Shown piece by piece: positions 1-8,418 of a stretch of DNA of 63,395 nt; the stretch's first letter is position 1; every line of letters begins with the position of its first letter. Origin of the DNA: Prevotellaceae bacterium (lineage in GTDB: Bacteria > Bacteroidota > Bacteroidia > Bacteroidales > Bacteroidaceae); contig JAQXTH010000035.1 of assembly GCA_029219385.1 (NCBI GenBank), positions 1 to 63,395 on the forward strand. The letters are read 5' to 3'. Below the pieces are notes generated by a model. The model ran no database searches. It saw nothing but the letters and a program-made list of their open reading frames with translations, and had not been told where the DNA came from. The translations under genes were made by a program, and so were the position numbers.

Positions 1-89
1 CAATAAAAGAATTGCTTGAGTTACCTAACGACAAAGGCGTTTTTTCTATTTTATTATCTCCAAACACCGCCTTTCTTATATCACCCCTC
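1..89. other. left edge, no gene recognised
   Basis: No coding region is supported here. AAAGGCG and CGCCTTT could pair across a loop of roughly 27 nt, which is too weak to call a terminator for the leftward comEC gene. Confidence 0.4.
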
Positions 90-1718
90 TCACACTCCCC
101 ACAACAGGAAAGAGAGAAACAAGCCGGTCGACAACAGCAACAAATAAAGATGAACACGGGTGTGGGACAAAACGAAACACACCACCGACGCTATCATCAT
201 ATAAAGCGCAAGACACCCACCCAAACCCAACGAGACCTCCACACTCGCCGCCGGCAACCCGGCGATAAAATCTGTCGCACCAAGCAACACCGCCAAAGAG
301 CCGTCGATCAACATTCCCAACAACTCTGCCACACCCGGCAACCACGACAACAACAAAAAACACATAGTCACCACCAATATCAACCATGCACACGGAATTG
401 CCACCACATTGCCCAAAAAGAAATAGAGCGGAACCCTGCCAAACACACAGGCCACAAGGGGAGCCGACATCACCCATGCCACCAATGAGACATAAACAAA
501 GTCTGCAACAAAAGCAAACCTGCCCCACGACAAACGCCAATGGCTCTCTCGATAATAGGGCATCAGGAAAACAAGCATACCAACCGTGAGGAAAGACAGC
601 AAGAAAGAGATGTCAAACAAACTCGGAGGACTGAACAACAATATTACCAACGCTGCCAACACCACATTGCCGAACGAAGAAAAGACATCGCCACGCATTC
701 CCAACAACAAAACACAACTCAACATAAACGCACTCCTCACAACCGAGACACCACAACCCGTCAGCAACACAAACAACCACAAAAACACCACACTCGCCAA
801 CGGCACCGCCCACCGCGCAAAATCAAACATTCTCAACGGACGAAACATAAACAAGAGAAACATCATAATTATGCCGAGGTGCAACCCCGACAACGCCAAG
901 ACGTGGCTCACCCCGGCATCGGCAAACTGAGACTTCAACGATTTGTCCAACATTGATTTATCGCCCAAGGAAATGGCCGCAAGCACCGAACGTCGTGTTG
1001 TGTCGCGCTCAAAAGTGTCGAAATGTTCCAACAACTCATGGCGCACACACAATGCCTTTATCTTTAAGCCCGCAAGAAACGACAAACCACTGCGAAAAGC
1101 ATCTGCCCGGGGCTCCGACACCGTTTCTGCCTTGCGGGCCACAAACGCCATGCCCTCCACTCCGCGCCGTCTCAGCCACAAGGCATAGTCAAATTCGCCC
1201 TTGGGAAAGTCATTGTGAGGTTTCGTAATCTCTGCATGAAACCGCAACACGTCGCCTACCTCGGGCATTGACGGCAAAGCCTTCTTCAACACCGTGGTCA
1301 TCACCTTGGACTCGCGCCCATTGCCGGCCACAATCATCGTGAAACGACAGGTCTTAGCCGTGACACGCGGAGGTTCTGCCACCACGCCTTGCCAACAATA
1401 CTCCCCGGTGGGCCACTCGGTGGTGTGGGCAAGGCGATAAACGAAATCAGACAACATTCCGACACACACCAACGCTCCAAACGCAGCAATGCCAAAACCT
1501 CTGCTGCATATTGCAGAAGTAATTGTCTTTTTGCCTTTAAGAAACAAAATCATTGTTGCGACAAGCAGACACGCCACCATTGCAACCCACCACCTCGCTC
1601 CAAGACCAATCACATCGGTCTCGGCCAAAGCAATGCCCACCACCAAAGGCACAAGCAATCTCAAAGCCGGTGAACCACCGACTATCCTGTCATAAAACTC
1701 TCGCGAAAAAGCTATCAT
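90..1718 (-). CDS. comEC: ComEC/Rec2 family DNA uptake protein
   Basis: Polytopic inner-membrane protein of 542 residues. The family forms the channel that carries single-stranded DNA into the cytoplasm during transformation. Hydrophobic helices occupy about residues 18-65, followed by a soluble DUF4131-like segment (about 100-230). The Competence domain starts near 240 with the signature HVLALSGLHLGIIM, and many membrane helices follow to the C terminus. The C-terminal metallo-beta-lactamase domain of Firmicute ComEC is absent, so the protein stops with the membrane bundle. Its ATG overlaps the rpe stop as ATGA (1715-1718), which implies translational coupling and fixes the start. Whether this organism is naturally competent cannot be read from here. 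Confidence 0.9.
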   Translation of the reverse strand: MIAFSREFYDRIVGGSPALRLLVPLVVGIALAETDVIGLGARWWVAMVACLLVATMILFLKGKKTITSAICSRGFGIAAFGALVCVGMLSDFVYRLAHTTEWPTGEYCWQGVVAEPPRVTAKTCRFTMIVAGNGRESKVMTTVLKKALPSMPEVGDVLRFHAEITKPHNDFPKGEFDYALWLRRRGVEGMAFVARKAETVSEPRADAFRSGLSFLAGLKIKALCVRHELLEHFDTFERDTTRRSVLAAISLGDKSMLDKSLKSQFADAGVSHVLALSGLHLGIIMMFLLFMFRPLRMFDFARWAVPLASVVFLWLFVLLTGCGVSVVRSAFMLSCVLLLGMRGDVFSSFGNVVLAALVILLFSPPSLFDISFLLSFLTVGMLVFLMPYYRESHWRLSWGRFAFVADFVYVSLVAWVMSAPLVACVFGRVPLYFFLGNVVAIPCAWLILVVTMCFLLLSWLPGVAELLGMLIDGSLAVLLGATDFIAGLPAASVEVSLGLGGCLALYMMIASVVCFVLSHTRVHLYLLLLSTGLFLSFLLWGV

Positions 1719-2365
1719 CTCTTGAGCACATCGACCTCCTCAACGGGATCGGCGGCCTTAAACACCGCACTGCCGGCAACCAACACGTCGACACCGGCAT
1801 CAACCAATCTGCGAGCATTGTCGCGGCAGACTCCTCCGTCGATTTCTATCAGTGTCTTGAGATTGCGACGGTCAATCATTTCGCGCAACGCTCTCACTTT
1901 CTCTACCGTGCGCTCTATGAACTTCTGTCCGCCAAAACCGGGATTTACACTCATGAGCATCACCACATCTGCCTCGTCAAGCACATCTTCAACCATGCAA
2001 ACGGGAGTGGAGGGATTGAGCGTTACGCCCGACATCATGCCCTCTTTTCGTATGCGGTCGAGCAAACGGTGAAGATGAATAGTGGCCTCCTGGTGAACAC
2101 TCATCACCTTTGCGCCAAGCTCCTTGACACGCTCCACATACTTCTCGGGCTCGACAACCATGAGATGAACGTCGAGCGGTTTTTCGGCAACACGGGCCAT
2201 TGCCTCCATCACCGGAAAACCAAACGAAATGTTGGGAACAAAGACACCGTCCATCACATCAAGATGATACCAATCGGCATTGCTTTCATTCAACATGCGA
2301 ATATCACGCTCCAAATTACAAAAATCAGCCGACAACAACGACGGAGATACTAACGGTGTCTTCAT
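1715..2365 (-). CDS. rpe: ribulose-phosphate 3-epimerase
   Basis: Interconverts ribulose 5-phosphate and xylulose 5-phosphate in the pentose phosphate pathway. It is a TIM-barrel enzyme of 216 residues, the usual family length. Diagnostic pieces in order are SPSLLSADF near the N terminus, HLDVMDGVFVPN (His34 and Asp36, metal and acid/base), the HLMV strand, NPGFGGQKF (phosphate-binding loop), EIDGGV (second catalytic Asp) and VAGSAVF. I start at the ATG ending at 2365. A TTG two codons upstream would only add Met-Phe. It is the first gene of a two-gene operon with comEC. Confidence 0.97.
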   Translation of the reverse strand: MKTPLVSPSLLSADFCNLERDIRMLNESNADWYHLDVMDGVFVPNISFGFPVMEAMARVAEKPLDVHLMVVEPEKYVERVKELGAKVMSVHQEATIHLHRLLDRIRKEGMMSGVTLNPSTPVCMVEDVLDEADVVMLMSVNPGFGGQKFIERTVEKVRALREMIDRRNLKTLIEIDGGVCRDNARRLVDAGVDVLVAGSAVFKAADPVEEVDVLKR

Positions 2366-2400
2366 AAACAAAAATCTTATACATTTGTGTATTTATGGCG

Positions 2401-2408
2401 CAAATTTA
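2401..2408 (-). promoter_or_regulatory. -7 box for rpe-comEC
   Basis: TAAATTTG on the minus strand fits the Bacteroidetes primary-sigma -7 consensus TAnnTTTG. It lies 35 bp before the rpe start. Confidence 0.6.
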
Positions 2409-2452
2409 CGCAAAAAACACTGCCCCGACAAGAGGCTCATATAAAAAAGCAC

Positions 2453-2460
2453 TATCTTTG
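2453..2460 (+). promoter_or_regulatory. -7 box for the DHH gene
   Basis: TATCTTTG lies 27 bp before the ATG. It is divergent from the rpe promoter. No clear -33 TTTG is seen. Confidence 0.6.
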
Positions 2461-2487
2461 CCGCTAAAATAAAAATATTCCACACAA

Positions 2488-3522
2488 ATGAAACCAAAAG
2501 AATATCTCTCGACACAGGCACAAGGTTTATGGCACAAACTCATCGACAACGCCCACAACATCGTCGTGATGGGTCACTCGGGCCCCGACGGCGACGCAAT
2601 GGGCTCTATTCTATCGCTCGCCCGCTACCTTAAAACTAAAGGCAAACACGTCACTCCCGTCACTCCCAACCCGTGTCCCGACTTCCTGAGATGGTTGCCC
2701 GGCATTGAAACTGTGGTGCAAGCCGGAACAGCCGACAATAAAGCCGAGACGGCCCTACGCGCGTGTGACCTGATTATTTACTGCGATTTCAGTGTGCTTA
2801 ACCGCGTTGACGACCTTGCCTCCATTATATCGCAACTCAACACCCCCGCCATAGTGATCGACCACCATATCAACCCACAAATAGAGGCTGACCTGATTAT
2901 CTCAGACACCTCAGCCTCGGCCACATGCGAAATTGTCGCCTCGATATTATATCAACTTGACCCCGACTGCCTCAGAGACAAGACAACAGCCACCTGCCTC
3001 TATTGTGGCATAATGACCGACACGGGTGCCTTTGCCTATAATTCCGACCATCCCGAAATATTTATCATCACGGCTTTGCTCATGCAAGCCGGCATCGACC
3101 GCGACCGCATATATCGCAACGTCTACTACAATTATAGCGAGTCGCGCATGAGACTCTTGGGGCATATCCTCAAAGACAACATGATTTATGTTAAAAACCG
3201 CCATGCTGCCGTCTTCACCCTCACAACCGAAGAAATGAGACAATACAACTTCGTGAGAGGCGATGCAGAAGGCATAGTAAACCTGCCACTCCAAATAAGG
3301 GGGACACGACTGAGCATTTCACTGCGCGAAGACACAGAGAAGCCCTTGGTGAGAGTGTCGCTGCGCTCGGTGGGCGACTTTCCGTGCAACAAAATGGCAG
3401 AAGAGTTCTTCAATGGCGGTGGTCATCTCAACGCTGCCGGCGGCACCTTGCCAAAACCTATCAGCCAAGCCATCGAAACCGCGCTCAAAGCCATCGAAGA
3501 GTATAGTTCATTGCTGATTTAA
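2488..3522 (+). CDS. nrnA: DHH/DHHA1 phosphoesterase, NrnA-like
   Basis: 344-residue phosphoesterase of the DHH superfamily. NrnA-type members degrade short oligoribonucleotides and dephosphorylate pAp in the cytoplasm. Metal ligands are visible: His30, Asp34 and Asp36 in HSGPDGDA, Asp100 in CDFS, the DHH triad at 125-127 (VIDHHINP) and an Asp in GIMTDTGAF. The C-terminal DHHA1 domain carries NGGGHLNAAGG (GGGH at 310-313), which binds substrate. Length and motif order match NrnA. The substrate assignment (nanoRNA, pAp or cyclic dinucleotide) is by family only. Next gene starts 59 bp downstream with its own -7 box. Confidence 0.88.
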   Translation: MKPKEYLSTQAQGLWHKLIDNAHNIVVMGHSGPDGDAMGSILSLARYLKTKGKHVTPVTPNPCPDFLRWLPGIETVVQAGTADNKAETALRACDLIIYCDFSVLNRVDDLASIISQLNTPAIVIDHHINPQIEADLIISDTSASATCEIVASILYQLDPDCLRDKTTATCLYCGIMTDTGAFAYNSDHPEIFIITALLMQAGIDRDRIYRNVYYNYSESRMRLLGHILKDNMIYVKNRHAAVFTLTTEEMRQYNFVRGDAEGIVNLPLQIRGTRLSISLREDTEKPLVRVSLRSVGDFPCNKMAEEFFNGGGHLNAAGGTLPKPISQAIETALKAIEEYSSLLI

Positions 3523-3566
3523 TGATTTTTAAAGACATATCACCACAATAAACGAAATAAAAGGCC

Positions 3567-3574
3567 TACCTTTG
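3567..3574 (+). promoter_or_regulatory. -7 box for the DUF4827 gene
   Basis: TACCTTTG lies 7 bp before the ATG, so the transcript would be nearly leaderless if this box is used. Confidence 0.5.
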
Positions 3575-3581
3575 CAGCCAA

Positions 3582-4283
3582 ATGAAAACAATCGCTTCAT
3601 ATTACACAAAACTCATGGCACTTTTTCTCGTTGCCACACTCACAGGTCTCACGCTGACCTCGTGTGAAGACGAGCAAACCTACGCTGAGCAGAAAAAAGC
3701 CGAGCGCAGGGCTATCAGTGCATTTATAAGCAACGGCACACTACAAGTGGACAGTGAGTTGGGCGACACACTGCTCTATGTGGAACCAATAAAAGAAATC
3801 ACAGAGCAACAGTTTGAACAACAAGACAGCACCACCAATCTCGCCGACAACGAATATGTGAAATTTGCCTCCACAGGTGTCTATATGCAGATTATACGCA
3901 AAGGCACAGGCAAAAAATTGGAAGAGGGCGAAACCACACCGATACTCGTGCGCTATACCGAATATAATATATCGGGCGACAGCATTCAGTCGCGCAACAC
4001 CAACGCCTATAACATTGCCATGCTCGACGAGATGACTGTGAGCAACACTTCGGGCACACTGACCGGCACCTTCACTCAAGGCCTCATGAAATTTACCTAT
4101 TCATCAGCACAGGTTCCCGAAGGCTGGCTCATTCCCTTGCGCTATATCAACATCGGCCGACAAACCGACGACCAAGAGATTGCCAAAGTCAGAATAATAG
4201 TGCCCCACTCCTCAGGTCAGACCAGCGCAATATCAAATGTTTACCCTTGTTTCTATGAACTGACATATATGCGTAGCCGATAA
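3582..4283 (+). CDS. DUF4827-type FKBP-like lipoprotein
   Basis: 233-residue lipoprotein. The signal peptide ends in a lipobox (TLTSC, Cys at about 28) and is followed by the acidic EDEQ. The rest resembles the Bacteroidales DUF4827 family, which has an FKBP-like fold. The core 'YMQIIRKGTGKKLEEGET' to 'VRYTEYNISGD' has the layout of an FKBP strand-loop, and 'GTFTQGLMKF' to 'WLIPLRYINIG' matches the C-terminal half. Prolyl isomerase activity is doubtful and not shown. It follows the DHH gene, an order I recall as common in Bacteroides relatives. It ends at a strong intrinsic terminator. Confidence 0.75.
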   Translation: MKTIASYYTKLMALFLVATLTGLTLTSCEDEQTYAEQKKAERRAISAFISNGTLQVDSELGDTLLYVEPIKEITEQQFEQQDSTTNLADNEYVKFASTGVYMQIIRKGTGKKLEEGETTPILVRYTEYNISGDSIQSRNTNAYNIAMLDEMTVSNTSGTLTGTFTQGLMKFTYSSAQVPEGWLIPLRYINIGRQTDDQEIAKVRIIVPHSSGQTSAISNVYPCFYELTYMRSR

Positions 4284-4308
4284 TCTTTCAACAATACATA
4301 ATTACTTT

Positions 4309-4341
4309 AAAGAGTCGGAGCCACGCTTCGACTCTTTTGTA
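4309..4341 (+). terminator. intrinsic terminator
   Basis: Perfect 9-bp stem AAAGAGTCG/CGACTCTTT with an 11-nt loop and a TTTTGT tail, 25 bp after the DUF4827 stop. Confidence 0.85.
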
Positions 4342-4411
4342 TGTTGCAACACCAAAACTAAGAAAAAGCAAAATAAACACAAAAAACACCTCACGTTATA
4401 AAAATAATCAC

Positions 4412-4419
4412 TACCTTTG
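4412..4419 (+). promoter_or_regulatory. -7 box for greA
   Basis: TACCTTTG, giving a leader of about 105 nt before the chosen greA ATG. Confidence 0.6.
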
Positions 4420-4530
4420 CATCATAACACATAAAATACTACAACAAAGATGCAGGATTCTGGTGCCGACACGCATTGGGATTCTTTATTTTTTAATATC
4501 TCAAACTTAAATTCAATAAACCTAATCACT

Positions 4531-4995
4531 ATGGCATACATGACAAAAGAGGGCTACGAACAACTCTCAGCCCAACTCAAACACATGGAACAAATCGAAC
4601 GCCCCGCAGCCTCGGCAGCCATCGCCGAAGCACGCGACAAAGGCGACTTGTCTGAAAACTCTGAATACGACGCGGCAAAAGAAGCACAGGCCATGCTCGA
4701 AATGAAAATAAACAAACTAAAAGCAACTCTGGCCGAGGCAAAAATAATTGACCCCTCGAAACTCAGTAACGAAACCGTGCAAATTCTCTCTACCGTAGAG
4801 ATGAAAAACACAAAACTCGGCACCAAGATGAAATATACCATCGTCAGCGAGTCGGAAGCCAACCTTAAAGAGGGTAAGATTTCATCGACCACGCCCATCG
4901 CTCAGGGATTGCTCGGCAAAAAAGTGGGAGACGTGGTCACTATCAAAATTCCACGCGGCGAGATAGAACTCGAAATACTCAGCATCTCCATCTGA
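4531..4995 (+). CDS. greA: transcription elongation factor GreA
   Basis: 154-residue GreA, which stimulates RNA polymerase to cleave backtracked transcripts. The N-terminal coiled coil (about 1-75) carries the acidic tip region 'DKGDLSENSEYDAAKEAQ', the family hallmark. The C-terminal FKBP-like domain ends 'GLLGKKVGDVVTIKIPRGE'. The reading frame is open 27 codons further upstream to 4450, but GreA proteins begin MAYMT/MSYMT, so the ATG at 4531 is chosen. The HIT gene follows 26 bp later, probably co-transcribed. Confidence 0.96.
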   Translation: MAYMTKEGYEQLSAQLKHMEQIERPAASAAIAEARDKGDLSENSEYDAAKEAQAMLEMKINKLKATLAEAKIIDPSKLSNETVQILSTVEMKNTKLGTKMKYTIVSESEANLKEGKISSTTPIAQGLLGKKVGDVVTIKIPRGEIELEILSISI

Positions 4996-5021
4996 TTTTC
5001 AACCCTAAAACCTATATAAGT

Positions 5022-5420
5022 ATGGCAACACTGTTCACCCGTATCGTAAGAGGCGAAATTCCAAGTTACAAATGCGCCGAAAACAATGAGTTTTATGCTT
5101 TTCTCGACATCAACCCGATAAAACGCGGCCACACGCTCGTTGTGCCCAAGCGCGAAGTTGACTACTTCTTCGACCTCGACGACGATGAGATTGGTCGTAT
5201 GCAGGTTTTCGCCAAACAAGTGGCACAAGCCATAAGGGAAGCGTTCCCCTGTCGCAAAGTGGCACAGGCAGTGATAGGCCTCGAAGTTGACCACGCACAC
5301 ATCCACCTCGTGCCAATCGACAGAGAGGACGAACTGAGGCAACACACAACATTCACACCCGAAGAATTTAAAGCCACAGCCAACGCCATCAACACTATTT
5401 TTGAAAAAAACAAGGCTTGA
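5022..5420 (+). CDS. HIT family hydrolase
   Basis: 132-residue HIT (histidine triad) protein, a small nucleotide phosphoramidase/hydrolase. The triad is DHAHIHLVPI with His91, His93 and His95. The N-terminal half has the usual 'LFTRIVRGEIPSYK', 'FLDINPIKRGHTLVVPK' segments. Bacteroidetes members often replace the first triad residue context (HGHxH) with DHAHIH, as here. Length is typical. The physiological substrate is unknown. Confidence 0.92.
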   Translation: MATLFTRIVRGEIPSYKCAENNEFYAFLDINPIKRGHTLVVPKREVDYFFDLDDDEIGRMQVFAKQVAQAIREAFPCRKVAQAVIGLEVDHAHIHLVPIDREDELRQHTTFTPEEFKATANAINTIFEKNKA

Positions 5421-5434
5421 TGAAAGAAAAATGT

Positions 5435-5442
5435 TATCTTTG
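5435..5442 (+). promoter_or_regulatory. -7 box for ompH-murI
   Basis: TATCTTTG, 36 bp before the OmpH ATG. A TTG at 5417-5419 is only 15 bp upstream, short of the usual 19-20 bp spacing. Confidence 0.6.
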
Positions 5443-5478
5443 TCGTCTCACAAACCTAATTATTAAAGACCTACACAA

Positions 5479-6078
5479 ATGATAAAGACAATCAAAAACC
5501 TTATGATGGTTCTCACACTCGCCATTGTGGGAACTTCTGTCAATGCCGTTGCACAAAAACTTTCGTTCGGCTATCTCAGCTACAACAGCATTCTGCAAAA
5601 TATGCCCGACTATGCCACGGCAAAAGAGCGTGTGAAAATGCTGCGCGAACAATATGACAAAGAAGCCGAATATAATGAAGACAAATTCTTCAAACTATAC
5701 TCGGAATACATTCAAGGTCAAAAATCGTTTCCCGAAGAGATTATGCTGAAACGACAGAAGGAACTTCAGGTGGCAATGGAGCAAGGCATCACTTTCCGCA
5801 AAGACGCAGAGAAACTCCTTCAACAAGCCGAGGCAGAATTGGTGAAACCTCTTGAGCAAAAACTCAACAACGCCATCGCAACCGTGGCAAAAGAACGCAA
5901 ACTCTCGTTTGTGGCCAACACCGACCAAAACGCCTATCCTTTCATCAACCCCGAAGAAGGCGTAGACATCACACAACTCGTGGAATTGGTTTTGGCAGGC
6001 AAACCACTGCCCGTGAACGAAGCAACACCCACCAACATTCAGCAAGTTCTCTCAACACCTCTGAACGAGGCAAAATAA
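5479..6078 (+). CDS. OmpH/Skp family periplasmic chaperone
   Basis: 199 residues. A cleavable signal peptide is followed by AVAQKLSFGYLSYNSIL. The family binds unfolded outer-membrane proteins in the periplasm. The N-terminal strand 'FGYLSYNSIL' opens the small beta body, then a long charged helical stretch (about 45-140, rich in K/E/Q with heptad spacing) forms the Skp tentacles, and 'AIATVAKERKLSFVANTDQ' closes the body. It is followed 33 bp later by murI, and the two are often adjacent in Bacteroidales. Confidence 0.87.
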   Translation: MIKTIKNLMMVLTLAIVGTSVNAVAQKLSFGYLSYNSILQNMPDYATAKERVKMLREQYDKEAEYNEDKFFKLYSEYIQGQKSFPEEIMLKRQKELQVAMEQGITFRKDAEKLLQQAEAELVKPLEQKLNNAIATVAKERKLSFVANTDQNAYPFINPEEGVDITQLVELVLAGKPLPVNEATPTNIQQVLSTPLNEAK

Positions 6079-6111
6079 GCCACAACGGCAAACCAACAAA
6101 AACAACTCTTG

Positions 6112-6948
6112 ATGAAGTTGCCACAACAAGCCGGTCCCATCGGTGTCTTCGACTCGGGCTATGGGGGATTAACCATTCTCGGTTCACTGCGCAAGCATCT
6201 GCCCCAATATGACTACCTCTATTTGGGCGACAATGCCCGAGCACCCTATGGCACACGTTCGTTTGACGTGGTTTATCGCTATACGCGCCAAGCCGTCACC
6301 ACTTTGTTTCAACAAGGGTGTCATCTTGTAATCGTGGCGTGTAACACAGCCTCGGCCAAAGCCTTGCGCACCATTCAACAGACAGATTTGCCCAAACTCG
6401 ACCCCAAGCGCAGAGTGCTCGGAGTGATCAGGCCCACGGCCGAAGTGGTGGGCAACATCACCCATTCGCGCCATGTGGGCATTCTCGCCACCACAGGAAC
6501 CGTGATGTCTCACTCTTATGACATGGAGATAAAGAAACTCTTTCCCGACATCACAGTGAACAGTCAGGACTGCCCCATGTGGGTGCCACTTGTCGAAAAC
6601 TTTGAGTTTGATTCTGAGGGAGCCGACTATTTCGTGAGATTGCGCATAAACCAAATACTCGAAAAAGACCCAAAGATAGACACACTCGTTTTGGCTTGCA
6701 CACACTATCCGCTGCTCATCAAAAAAATTAAAAAATATACGCCCGACAACATCACTATCGTTTCGCAGGGTGAATATGTGGCTCGCAGTCTTGAAACCTA
6801 TCTTTCAAATCATCCGGAAATAGAGCGCAACATAACGCGCAACTCTACTCTGAGATGTCTCACCACCGAGAATACCGACAAATTTGATGCCACTGCCATC
6901 AGATTTCTGCAACAAGACATACACTCGGAAAACATCGCGATGAGTTAA
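6112..6948 (+). CDS. murI: glutamate racemase
   Basis: Makes D-glutamate for peptidoglycan. It has 278 residues, the family length. Both catalytic cysteines are present: Cys77 in VACNTAS and Cys196 in LACTHYPLL. The N-terminal GVFDSGYGGL (Asp14, Ser15) and YLGDNARAPYG loops bind substrate. I start at the ATG at 6112. The TTG immediately upstream (6109) would add one residue and is unlikely. It lies downstream of ompH and ends at a bidirectional terminator. Confidence 0.96.
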   Translation: MKLPQQAGPIGVFDSGYGGLTILGSLRKHLPQYDYLYLGDNARAPYGTRSFDVVYRYTRQAVTTLFQQGCHLVIVACNTASAKALRTIQQTDLPKLDPKRRVLGVIRPTAEVVGNITHSRHVGILATTGTVMSHSYDMEIKKLFPDITVNSQDCPMWVPLVENFEFDSEGADYFVRLRINQILEKDPKIDTLVLACTHYPLLIKKIKKYTPDNITIVSQGEYVARSLETYLSNHPEIERNITRNSTLRCLTTENTDKFDATAIRFLQQDIHSENIAMS

Positions 6949-7000
6949 AAGACTTTCTATGCTGCCACGATAAACAAATTTGCTGCACATACAGAGACAA

Positions 7001-7052
7001 AAAAAACGGTTCGCCAAATCAGAACACATCTGAATTGGCGAACCGTTTTTTT
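7001..7052. terminator. bidirectional intrinsic terminator, murI/purD
   Basis: Long stem of about 22 bp with one mismatch, built on AACGGTTCGCCAA and its complement. An A-tract on the left and a T-tract on the right let it work for both convergent genes. Confidence 0.92.
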
Positions 7053-7129
7053 GTTTGTCTTAACTCAAATCAGTCTTAAACCCGACTTAATCACTAAACT
7101 CAGGTTTAAAAACACTTTTTCGCACATGA

Positions 7130-8398
7130 CTATAAGTCTTTGCCTATATCGCGACGATAATATTTATCGGTGAACGAAATGGCCTTTGCTCCCTCCATGG
7201 ATTTGGCAAGAGCCTCTTCCTTGTCCTTGCCATAAGAAGTGACGGCAATTACACGACCACCGTTGGTGACCAGTTTTCCCTCTTTCATGGCTGTGCCGGC
7301 ATGAAACACGATGCTGTCTTCGATTGTATCGACACCCTCGATTTCATAACCTTTCTTGTATTCCTGCGGATAACCGCCACTCACAATCATCACACACACA
7401 GCGGCACGCTCGTCAAACTCCACTTTATATTGGTCGAGATTGCCATTGGCCACGCCCTCAAACAATTCCACAATGTCAGACTTGAGACGCGGCATGACAG
7501 TCTCCGTCTCGGGGTCGCCCATGCGACAATTATATTCTATCACCTTGGGCTCGCCTTTGCAGTTGATAAGACCGAAGAAAATAAAACCTTTATAATCCAA
7601 GCCCTCTTGAGCCAGACCCTCGACCGTGGGCTTCACAATTCTCTCTTCAACTTTTTTCATCCACTCCTTATCGGCAAACGGAACGGGCGAAACACTGCCC
7701 ATGCCACCGGTGTTGAGACCGGTGTCGTATTCTCCAATGCGCTTATAGTCTTTTGCCTCGGGCAATATGGCATAGTGCTTACCATCTGTCAGTGCAAACA
7801 CCGAACACTCTATGCCGTCAAGATATTCCTCGATAACCACACGCGCCGAAGCGTTGCCAAACTTTCCACCAAGCATTTCGCCAAGTTCCTTTTTGGCCTC
7901 CTTGAGATTAGAGACTATCAGAACACCCTTGCCGGCACAAAGGCCATCGGCCTTCAGCACATAGGGCGCACTCAGCGTCTCCAAAAACGCCTCGGCCTCT
8001 GCCAACTGTCCGCCGGAGAACGTCTTGTAGGCGGCCGTTGGAATATTGTGGCGCATCATAAAAGCTTTGGCAAAATCTTTTGAGCCCTCAAGTTGTGCCC
8101 CGGCTTTAGACGGACCTATCAATGACACACCTGCCAATGAGGGCTGAGACTTGAAATAGTCAACAATGCCCTCAACCAAAGGTACTTCAGGACCGACAAC
8201 CACCATTTTCACTTCGTTGTCAACCACAAATTTTCCAACCGCCTCAAAATCGGTTTCCTTGAGCGGAACATTCTTGCCCACAGTGGCAGTGCCGGCATTA
8301 CCGGGTGCGATAAACAGTTGGTCAACTTTGGGGCTTTGAGATATTTTCCATGCGAGAGCGTGCTCACGCCCTCCGCTTCCGAGCAATAAGATATTCAT
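7130..8398 (-). CDS. purD: phosphoribosylamine-glycine ligase
   Basis: Second step of IMP synthesis: joins phosphoribosylamine and glycine using ATP. It has 422 residues, normal for PurD. The N terminus '[17 protein letters not shown]' is the PurD signature. The ATP-grasp region carries '[15 protein letters not shown]', '[16 protein letters not shown]' and '[13 protein letters not shown]', and '[13 protein letters not shown]' supplies metal ligands. It is the last gene of the leftward cysE-rlmL-S9-purD run, 20 bp after the peptidase stop. Nothing ties it functionally to those neighbours. Confidence 0.97.
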   Translation of the reverse strand: MNILLLGSGGREHALAWKISQSPKVDQLFIAPGNAGTATVGKNVPLKETDFEAVGKFVVDNEVKMVVVGPEVPLVEGIVDYFKSQPSLAGVSLIGPSKAGAQLEGSKDFAKAFMMRHNIPTAAYKTFSGGQLAEAEAFLETLSAPYVLKADGLCAGKGVLIVSNLKEAKKELGEMLGGKFGNASARVVIEEYLDGIECSVFALTDGKHYAILPEAKDYKRIGEYDTGLNTGGMGSVSPVPFADKEWMKKVEERIVKPTVEGLAQEGLDYKGFIFFGLINCKGEPKVIEYNCRMGDPETETVMPRLKSDIVELFEGVANGNLDQYKVEFDERAAVCVMIVSGGYPQEYKKGYEIEGVDTIEDSIVFHAGTAMKEGKLVTNGGRVIAVTSYGKDKEEALAKSMEGAKAISFTDKYYRRDIGKDL

Positions 8399-8418
8399 GT
8401 CTTTTATATTGTTATTAT

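Noticed and set aside
386-956. Several Gln/His/Thr-rich frames on the plus strand
   Set aside because: They are antisense shadows of comEC with unnatural composition.
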